From an uncultured Muribaculaceae bacterium (GTDB lineage Bacteria > Bacteroidota > Bacteroidia > Bacteroidales > Muribaculaceae), in NCBI GenBank assembly GCA_910578035.1, contig CAJTOB010000070.1, positions 1-10,747 on the forward strand: DNA of 10,747 nt. The letters are read 5' to 3'. Shown here piece after piece: positions 1-5,959 of this stretch. Both the position numbers and the translations under genes were made by a program. The stretch's first letter is position 1, and each line of letters begins with the position of its first letter. The notes below the pieces were generated by a model. It saw nothing but the letters and a program-made list of their open reading frames with translations. It was not told the origin of the DNA and did no database searches.

Positions 1-61
1 CTTCTACATTTCAAGAAGTTGGACTCGACTTTTTATGGTTTAGCGGACAGTAATAGTTTTT
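1..61. other. Left flank, no gene called
   Basis: This short stretch lies downstream of the PurF-like gene, which ends at 62. Plus-strand frame 3 is open from the edge to a TAA at 51-53 and would encode a tail of about 16 residues. It could be the end of a convergent gene, but it is too short to judge. On the minus strand the only ATG near the edge is followed at once by TAG, so no downstream gene start of the glnN unit is visible. I see no strong terminator hairpin. Confidence 0.3.
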
Positions 62-1942
62 TTATGCTTTGTGATGGCGGCGACAATATTCTACAAAAGC
101 CTTGTTGACCATTTTGACTCCTCCGGGAGTCGGATAATCACCGGAGAAGTACCAGTCGCCCGGACATTCGGGCACAGCCTCATGGAGTCCGTCGAGACTC
201 TGGAAAAGGAGGTCTACGCGGGCGTGTATGTCGGGAGGGGTGAGCATTTCAGCCATGCGGACGGAAATCTCTTCATCAGAGAACGGCTCATAAAGACTTT
301 TGACAACATTGGTCTGCATATCGGCCGGAAGTGCGAGGCAACGCTCGGCTTCAGCGCAGGCTTCGGCAATCAGCCCCTTGCGTCCGCTTGTCTCAAGCAG
401 TGATATCATGGCGCGGAATGCGGCCAGCTCCTCGAGTCTCGGCATATCTATGCCATAATAATCAGGATAGCGCACCTGAGGCGATGACGACACCACAATT
501 ATGCGCTCAGGCTTTAGCCGGTCGAGAATACGCAGAATCGACTGACGTAGAGTGGTGCCGCGCACAATACTGTCGTCGATAATCACAAGCGTATCCTTGC
601 CCGGACGCAGACAGCCATATGTCACATCATATACGTGTGTGGCAAGGTCGTTACGGGAACTGCCCTCGGCAATAAATGTGCGTAGTTTTATATCCTTGAT
701 GGCAATTTTCTCTACCCGGACTTTCCGCTCAAGTATTTCGTCGAGCACTTTGTCTGAAAGTGCGCTGTTCTTAACCAGACGTGCTATTTCGGATCGACGG
801 TCGTGGTCGAGGTGACGGTTAAGTTCCTCTACCATTCCCAAAAACGCCACTTCGGCAGTATTGGGAATAAATGAAAAGACCGTGGAATCGAAACGATTGC
901 CAACCATTTCCAAAAGCGGCGCCACAATATTGGCACCAAGGCGCTTGCGTTCGCGATAAATATCGGCATCACTTCCACGCGAAAAGTAAATCCGTTCGAA
1001 CGAGCACCTTGCGTTTGCCTCAGACTGAAGCACCTGACGGATTTCAAAACCGCCATCCGGGTTTATAAGCATAGCGCTTCCGGGGGTGAGCTCTTTTACA
1101 TCACCTCCGGGCACATTGAACACAGTCTGTATCACCGGCCGCTCCGACGCCACGACAATCACTTCGTCGTCGGCATAGTAGAATGCCGGACGGATTCCGT
1201 GCTGGTCGCGTAGCACAAACGACGAGCCTGAGCCGGTAGTGCCACATATAGTGTAACCGCCATCCCACGACGGTGCGACGGCCTCCAGCACCCGCCCAAG
1301 GTCTATGCCCGCTTCTATGCGTGAAGCCAGTTCCGGGTCGCGGTACTGGTCGCGATAAAGACGGTACAGCCGATGATTCTCCTTGTCAAGAGCATGGCCT
1401 ATCTGCTCCAGAAGGAGCACGGTATCGCTGTAAATTCGCGGATGTTGTCCGGTAGCAACAATACTATCGAAAATCTCATCGACATTTGTCATATTGAAAT
1501 TTCCGCACAGCATGAGCGCACGCGACCGCCAGTTGTTGCGCCGCAGGAATGGGTGCGTGTACTGAAGTCCGCTCCGGCCAGTGGTGCTGTAGCGGAGATG
1601 CCCCATATAGATGTCGCCCACAAAAGGCTCGAAAGCGGCAACATCTGCAGCGTCCTTGTCGTTGAGGTTGCTGTCGATAGCGCTTCCGACAGTCGCGAAT
1701 ATTTCATCTATAGCACCAGTGCCAAGAGCACGCTCACGGAACACATAGTCATATCCCGGCGGTGTCGACAATTTGACAACACCGATACCGGCGGCTTCCT
1801 GCCCGCGATTGTGCTGCTTCTCCATAAGAAGATAAAGCCGGTCGAGCCCATAGGTAAAGGAGCCATATTTCTCCTTATAGAAAGAAAGGGGCTTGCGCAG
1901 GCGAATCATCGCCACTCCGCATTCATGCTTGAGAGTTTCCAT
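62..1942 (-). CDS. Long, divergent PurF-like amidophosphoribosyltransferase (Ntn amidotransferase plus PRTase)
   Basis: The 626-residue protein has the two-domain layout of glutamine PRPP amidotransferase, which makes phosphoribosylamine from PRPP and glutamine in the first step of purine synthesis. It is cytoplasmic. The N-terminal class II glutaminase shows Cys8 after a 7-residue leader (METLKHE) that is probably removed, HNRGQEAAG at 44-52, HLRYSTTG at 115-122 and RDQHGIRP at 245-252. The PRTase part has IYRERKRLGANIV at 328-340, the PRPP loop IIDDSIVRGTT at 454-464, YYGIDMP at 495-501 and a late GDYPTPGG at 601-608. Several features depart from standard PurF. The usual NG oxyanion motif reads CG (Cys146-Gly147). 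There is a charged insertion at roughly 372-415. No Fe-S cysteine precedes YYGIDMP. At 626 residues it is longer than typical PurF (about 470-510). The start ATG directly follows the glnN stop codon. A PurF-type activity is likely, but a paralogue with another role is possible, so I give no symbol. Confidence 0.88.
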   Translation of the reverse strand: METLKHECGVAMIRLRKPLSFYKEKYGSFTYGLDRLYLLMEKQHNRGQEAAGIGVVKLSTPPGYDYVFRERALGTGAIDEIFATVGSAIDSNLNDKDAADVAAFEPFVGDIYMGHLRYSTTGRSGLQYTHPFLRRNNWRSRALMLCGNFNMTNVDEIFDSIVATGQHPRIYSDTVLLLEQIGHALDKENHRLYRLYRDQYRDPELASRIEAGIDLGRVLEAVAPSWDGGYTICGTTGSGSSFVLRDQHGIRPAFYYADDEVIVVASERPVIQTVFNVPGGDVKELTPGSAMLINPDGGFEIRQVLQSEANARCSFERIYFSRGSDADIYRERKRLGANIVAPLLEMVGNRFDSTVFSFIPNTAEVAFLGMVEELNRHLDHDRRSEIARLVKNSALSDKVLDEILERKVRVEKIAIKDIKLRTFIAEGSSRNDLATHVYDVTYGCLRPGKDTLVIIDDSIVRGTTLRQSILRILDRLKPERIIVVSSSPQVRYPDYYGIDMPRLEELAAFRAMISLLETSGRKGLIAEACAEAERCLALPADMQTNVVKSLYEPFSDEEISVRMAEMLTPPDIHARVDLLFQSLDGLHEAVPECPGDWYFSGDYPTPGGVKMVNKAFVEYCRRHHKA

Positions 1943-4132
1943 TTATCGGATAAATAGCAGTTCGCGGTATTTTGGCAAAGGCCACATTTCATTGTCAACA
2001 AGCAACTCGAGCTTATCTATACTATAGCGAATCAGCTCCATCTGCGGCAGGACATTATCGTGATAGGCTATCGCCTTGTGACGCTCGTCCATTATAGTGT
2101 TTGCTTTCTTACGAGCATCTACCATTGCATGCACGGCAGTACGTATTTTCGAGATATGGCGAGCTATTTTCTCTATAACTTCGAGATTACCCTCGCTCAG
2201 AGAGGCGGCCGAGTCGCCAAAAAGCTCCTTGAGTTTGCAGGCATTCTCTATGAGCATGCTCTGATAGCGGGTCGCCACAGGTATGATATGGTTAAGAGCG
2301 AGGTCGCCGAGCACACGGGCCTCTATCTGTATTTTTTTAGTAAACATTTCCCATTTTACCTCATTGCGAGCCTGGAGTTCCACATCGGTGAAAACGCCTG
2401 TGCGGCCAAACATCGCCACCGATTCGGGCAGCAGGTAAGCATCGAAAATTTTCGGGGCCGAAGTCTCGCAGTCAAGGCCGCGGCGTGCAGCTTCCTCTTT
2501 CCATTCGTCGCTGTAGCCGTTGCCGTCGAAGTGGATTGCTTTCGACTGTTCTATAAGAATCTTAACCTCGGCAAGTATGGCATCGTCGAGAGTGGCGCCA
2601 GCGGCACGGCGCTCTTCCACCTTGGCATGGAAATCGGCAAGCTGGTCGGCAACGGCTGCATTGAGAGCAATCATGGCCGAAGCGCAGTTGGCCGACGAGC
2701 CTACAGCACGGAATTCGAAGCGGTTGCCCGTAAAGGCGAACGGAGACGTACGGTTACGGTCTGTATTATCTATCAGAATTTCAGGAATCTGCGACAAGCC
2801 TATAGAATAGCCTGCTTTGCCTTTGAGTACCGAGAAATCAGCGCTGTCGCTGGCAAGAATAGCATCGAGAGCCTGTGAAAGCTGGCTGCCGGTAAAGATA
2901 GAAATGATGGCCGGAGGAGCTTCATTGGCGCCGAGGCGGTGCGCATTGGTTGCCGACATAATCGAAGCCTTGAGAAGGGCATTATGCTTGTGCACTGCCG
3001 CCATCACATTGACTACAAAGGTAATGAATTGGAAATTATCGCGAGGTGTCTTTCCGGGAGCGAACAACTGGGCACCACGGTCGGTACCGAGACTCCAGTT
3101 ATTGTGCTTGCCGGAGCCGTTTACCCCTGCAAACGGCTTTTCGTGAAGCAAAACACGGAAATTATGTTTTCTGGCCACCTCTGACATTACCGACATCAGA
3201 AGGAGATTGTGGTCATTGGCAAGATTGGTCTCCTCATAGATTGGCGCACACTCAAACTGATTGGGTGCAACCTCGTTATGGCGTGTTTTCAGGGGAATAC
3301 CAAGTCTATGGCAACGCAGTTCGAGATCGAGCATGAATGCCTCGACGCGCGACGGTATCGCACCGAAATAATGGTCTTCCAACTGCTGGTTCTTGGCGCT
3401 TTCATGCCCCATGAGGGTCCGGCCCGTAAGCATCAGGTCGGGGCGTGCGCTGTAGAGGCTCTCGTCGACAAGAAAATACTCCTGCTCCCAGCCCAGATAG
3501 GACACAACATGTTTCACCTCGGGGTCGAAATAGCGGGCTACGGCCGTAGCGGCCTTATCGACACTGTTGAGTGCGCGCAGAAGGGGCGTCTTGTAGTCGA
3601 GACTCTCGCCCGTATATGAAATGAAGATTGTAGGAATACAGAGGGTTTTGTCGAGTATAAACGCCGGCGAGGAAATATCCCATGCCGAATATCCGCGAGC
3701 CTCGAAAGTATTGCGTATACCGCCGTTGGGGAAACTGGACGCATCAGGCTCCTGCTGCACAAGAAGTTTGCCCGAAAATTCCTCTACTACTCCGCCCTTG
3801 CCGTTATGCTCTATAAAAGCATCGTGCTTCTCGGCCGTTCCGTCGGTCAGAGGATGGAACCAGTGCGAATAGTGACGGGCACCATTGTCGATGGCCCATC
3901 GGCGCATACCGTCGGCGATACTGTCGGCAAGTTCGCGCCCTATCGGTTTCTTATTCTCAATGGCATCTATCAGAGCGCTGTAGACATCGGCAGGGAGATA
4001 TTCGAACATCTTTTTCCGGTTGAACACAAGCTCGCCATAGTACGCCTCGGGGCGTGCATCGGGTGTTTCTACTGCCACGGCCTTGCGGTCGAAGGCTTCT
4101 TCCACCATTTTGAATCGAAGTGAGGTAGACAT
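1943..4132 (-). CDS. glnN: Type III glutamine synthetase
   Basis: This enzyme makes glutamine from glutamate, ammonia and ATP in the cytoplasm and is the main ammonium-assimilating enzyme in many Bacteroidales. The 729 residues match the usual GSIII length, well above the roughly 450 of GSI. The GSIII-specific N-terminal region contains HYSHWFHPLTDG at 87-98. The catalytic motifs follow in order: GWEQEYFL at 214-221 (metal-binding glutamates), NEVAPNQFECAP at 286-297, HEKPFAGVNGSGKHNNWSL at 330-348 (ATP and metal site), and NRTSPFAFTGNRFEFR at 460-475 (the Arg- and Glu-rich substrate site). The C-terminal third is the GSIII helical extension. The start at 4132 gives MSTSLRF, directly ahead of the conserved region. 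The stop abuts the ATG of the PurF-like gene, so translational coupling is likely. Expression probably comes from the promoter-like site at 4362-4393 through a leader of about 220 nt. I see nothing broken. Confidence 0.97.
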   Translation of the reverse strand: MSTSLRFKMVEEAFDRKAVAVETPDARPEAYYGELVFNRKKMFEYLPADVYSALIDAIENKKPIGRELADSIADGMRRWAIDNGARHYSHWFHPLTDGTAEKHDAFIEHNGKGGVVEEFSGKLLVQQEPDASSFPNGGIRNTFEARGYSAWDISSPAFILDKTLCIPTIFISYTGESLDYKTPLLRALNSVDKAATAVARYFDPEVKHVVSYLGWEQEYFLVDESLYSARPDLMLTGRTLMGHESAKNQQLEDHYFGAIPSRVEAFMLDLELRCHRLGIPLKTRHNEVAPNQFECAPIYEETNLANDHNLLLMSVMSEVARKHNFRVLLHEKPFAGVNGSGKHNNWSLGTDRGAQLFAPGKTPRDNFQFITFVVNVMAAVHKHNALLKASIMSATNAHRLGANEAPPAIISIFTGSQLSQALDAILASDSADFSVLKGKAGYSIGLSQIPEILIDNTDRNRTSPFAFTGNRFEFRAVGSSANCASAMIALNAAVADQLADFHAKVEERRAAGATLDDAILAEVKILIEQSKAIHFDGNGYSDEWKEEAARRGLDCETSAPKIFDAYLLPESVAMFGRTGVFTDVELQARNEVKWEMFTKKIQIEARVLGDLALNHIIPVATRYQSMLIENACKLKELFGDSAASLSEGNLEVIEKIARHISKIRTAVHAMVDARKKANTIMDERHKAIAYHDNVLPQMELIRYSIDKLELLVDNEMWPLPKYRELLFIR

Positions 4133-4152
4133 ATATCAGTTATTGTACGAAA

Positions 4153-4169
4153 TATTTTGAATCAAAATA
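4153..4169. promoter_or_regulatory. Perfect AT-rich palindrome in the glnN leader
   Basis: TATTTTGA and TCAAAATA flank a single central A, giving two perfect 8-bp arms. The site ends about 20 bp upstream of the glnN ATG and lies downstream of the predicted promoter. As RNA it could form only a weak AU hairpin because the natural loop is one base, so a dimeric protein-binding site on DNA is the better reading. Its function is inferred from position only. Confidence 0.45.
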
Positions 4170-4179
4170 AAAAACCCGG

Positions 4180-4208
4180 TCGGGCGGCAGGCTCAATCGG
4201 GCGGCAGG
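4180..4208. repeat. 12-bp GC-rich direct repeat in the glnN leader
   Basis: The 12-mer TCGGGCGGCAGG occurs at 4180-4191 and again at 4197-4208, separated by 5 bp (CTCAA). On the minus strand each copy carries CCCG, and the CGGG just downstream (around 4176-4179) could pair with either copy before a T-rich run (4165-4175). That layout resembles a weak or switchable terminator, but the stem is only about 4 bp. A part-repeat, TACACAGA and TACGCAGA at 4219-4239, sits next to it. Confidence 0.45.
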
Positions 4209-4361
4209 GAGGGCAAGGTACACAGACAAGATACGCAGATAATTAGATTTCGGCTCGAAACCAGTCATCTTGCGATGAGGTTTTGCCGCTTTAGAGGTTT
4301 TACTGTCAAACCCCATAGCACTACTGAAGCAGACGTGTTCCATTGCCTTAGAAATACGCCG

Positions 4362-4393
4362 CAAATTTACTGCTTTTTCAATATTAATCCAAA
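4362..4393 (-). promoter_or_regulatory. Bacteroidetes-type promoter for glnN
   Basis: Read on the minus strand, TTTG (4393-4390) is followed after 20 bp by TAAATTTG (4369-4362). This fits the -33 TTTG and -7 TAnnTTTG pattern of the Bacteroidetes primary sigma factor with no mismatch. The transcription start would fall near 4355, giving a leader of about 220 nt, which is long and suggests control after initiation. Confidence 0.6.
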
Positions 4394-4448
4394 ACATAGA
4401 ACTCATTTTTCATCATTTTTTTTACAATGACAGAATTGTGTCCACTAA

Positions 4449-4480
4449 TTTGCACCATTGCAAAATTTTGGCTAACTTTA
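4449..4480 (+). promoter_or_regulatory. Bacteroidetes-type promoter for the amylase-GH95 unit
   Basis: TTTG at 4449-4452 is followed after 20 bp by TAACTTTA at 4473-4480, one mismatch from TAnnTTTG. Transcription would begin near 4486, leaving a leader of about 28 nt before the ATG at 4515. An inverted repeat at 4424-4442 lies just upstream and could be an activator site, though this is speculative. Confidence 0.55.
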
Positions 4481-4514
4481 CATTACAAAACAATAATTCA
4501 TACTTACTGCAACC

Positions 4515-5942
4515 ATGACCAAACTACCGATTTTTCTTCTTCTCGGCGCTTCGGCTCTCGCTCCGGCTGCCGTCAATGCCGCACGCCCGGCTCACAACAA
4601 AGGCGAAGTCATTCTCCACGCATGGTCGTGGAGCCTCGACACTATCGCAAACAATATGAAACGTATCGCCGACGCAGGCTACGACTATGTGCAGACATCG
4701 CCCGTGCAGCGCTGCTTTGTGGGCGAGGATGGAGGAATGGCCCTCTACTCACAGCCGGGCGACAGCGTGAAAGGCAAATGGTACTACTACTATCAGCCTA
4801 CCGACTGGCAAATCGGCAACTATATGCTCGGCGACCGCGACGATTTCAAGGCCATGTGCGACAGCGCATACAAATATGGTGTCCGCGTGCTCGTAGATGT
4901 ACTCCCCAACCATACGGCCGTAGACCATAAAGCCGTACTACCCTCTCTCGATGCCGCTGTAGGCGGACACGCCAACCTTTTCCACGCCAATGGCTTCAAG
5001 CCCATCACCCAATGGAATGACCGCCTCGAATGCACCACCGGCGAAATGGGCGGCCTCCCTGATGTCAATACTGAAAACCCCGATTTCCAGTACTACTATC
5101 TTCAATACGTCAACGACCTCATAAACCTCGGTGCAAGAGGATTCCGCTACGACACAGCCAAACATATCGGACTGCCCTCCGACCCTTGCGACCCGAAAGC
5201 CGAGCGAAATAATTTCTGGGATATCGCAACCGGCCGCGAAGGCGTCAAAGGTCTTTCTCTCCTCATGCCCGACAGTCTATATATATACGGCGAAGTTCTT
5301 CAGGACAAAAACGTAAAAGAGGCCGAATATGCCGAATATGTAGACGTTACGGCCAGCAACTACGGACACGCCCTCCGCGAAGCCCTCGAAAAAGGACTTG
5401 GGAACGTTGAAGGCGGCCTCGTCGACTGGCGTAACCCTGCCGGAGGCGACCGTATTGTCACTTGGGTGGAAAGCCACGATACATACTGCAATCAGCACGA
5501 ATCGGCCGGCCTTTCCGATGACCAGATTCGCGCCGCATGGACATTCCTCACAGCCCGAGAAGGCGGTAGGCCGCTGTTCTTCAGCCGCCCGGAAGGCAGC
5601 ACTCGCGAGAACTACTGGGGCACCAACCGCATCGGCAACCGTGGCAACGACGAATTTTTCAGCCCCGAAGTGGTTGCTGTCAATAAATTCCGTCACGCCA
5701 TGGCTCCTTATGGCGAAAAGGTGAGCATCGATACCAAAACGAATGTCGCGCAGATAGACCGCGACGGCAAAGGGGTGGCTCTGGTAAATTTTGGAAATAA
5801 AAAGGCCAAAATCAAGATGGCAACCACCCTCCCCGACGGCGAATATACCGATGCCGTACACAATGCCGTCTTCAAAGTGAAAAACGGCACCATAGAAGGA
5901 CAGGCCGCTCCCCTTGCGTCCTATCTTCTATACGCGAAATAA
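4515..5942 (+). CDS. Exported GH13 alpha-amylase, AmyE-like, single catalytic unit
   Basis: This protein hydrolyses internal alpha-1,4 bonds of starch-like glucans and is predicted to act outside the cytoplasm. The 475 residues begin with a Sec signal peptide: hydrophobic FLLLGASALAPAAV, likely cleaved after VNA near residue 22, with no lipobox cysteine. The GH13 barrel follows. Region I is DVLPNHT at 128-134, region II is GFRYDTAKHI at 209-218 (nucleophile Asp213), region III is YGEVLQD at 258-264 (acid/base Glu260), and region IV is WVESHDTY at 317-324 (Asp322). Asn132 and His217 match calcium ligands known in this type. Runs such as DVTASNYGHALREAL and RPLFFSRPEG closely resemble Bacillus subtilis AmyE (subfamily GH13_28). 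A short beta C-domain (about 405-475) ends the protein, and the starch-binding modules common in longer relatives are absent. It is the first gene of a pair with the GH95 gene 17 bp downstream. Alpha-amylase identity is strong; the exact subfamily is from memory of AmyE. Confidence 0.93.
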   Translation: MTKLPIFLLLGASALAPAAVNAARPAHNKGEVILHAWSWSLDTIANNMKRIADAGYDYVQTSPVQRCFVGEDGGMALYSQPGDSVKGKWYYYYQPTDWQIGNYMLGDRDDFKAMCDSAYKYGVRVLVDVLPNHTAVDHKAVLPSLDAAVGGHANLFHANGFKPITQWNDRLECTTGEMGGLPDVNTENPDFQYYYLQYVNDLINLGARGFRYDTAKHIGLPSDPCDPKAERNNFWDIATGREGVKGLSLLMPDSLYIYGEVLQDKNVKEAEYAEYVDVTASNYGHALREALEKGLGNVEGGLVDWRNPAGGDRIVTWVESHDTYCNQHESAGLSDDQIRAAWTFLTAREGGRPLFFSRPEGSTRENYWGTNRIGNRGNDEFFSPEVVAVNKFRHAMAPYGEKVSIDTKTNVAQIDRDGKGVALVNFGNKKAKIKMATTLPDGEYTDAVHNAVFKVKNGTIEGQAAPLASYLLYAK

Positions 5943-5959
5943 TATATACCTATATTATA

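Larger units (their letters stand above)
4133..4514. other. Divergent intergenic control region between glnN and the amylase
   Basis: This 382-bp gap separates the divergent glnN and amylase genes. It holds a promoter-like site for each direction (4362-4393 minus, 4449-4480 plus), a 17-bp palindrome (4153-4169), a 12-bp direct repeat (4180-4208), and a small inverted repeat ACAAT-N6-ATTGT at 4424-4439 that overlaps GACA-N6-TGTC at 4429-4442. A minus-strand open frame of 88 codons spans 4140-4406. It has no family signature, would begin upstream of the predicted glnN transcription start, and looks like a chance ORF. Confidence 0.7.

Noticed and set aside
1373..1957. 194-codon plus-strand open frame opposite the PurF-like gene
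   Set aside because: It is fully antisense to a conserved enzyme and has no family signature.
2060..2878. 272-codon plus-strand open frame opposite glnN
   Set aside because: It lies wholly inside the strongly conserved glnN coding sequence and shows no domain; it is a GC-rich antisense shadow.
4140..4406. 88-codon minus-strand open frame filling most of the glnN leader
   Set aside because: It has no recognisable domain, runs through the repeat block, would start upstream of the predicted transcription start, and ends 8 bp before glnN. The composition looks like translated spacer.
5277..5861. 194-codon minus-strand open frame opposite the amylase
   Set aside because: The amylase motifs on the plus strand are unambiguous; this is an antisense shadow.
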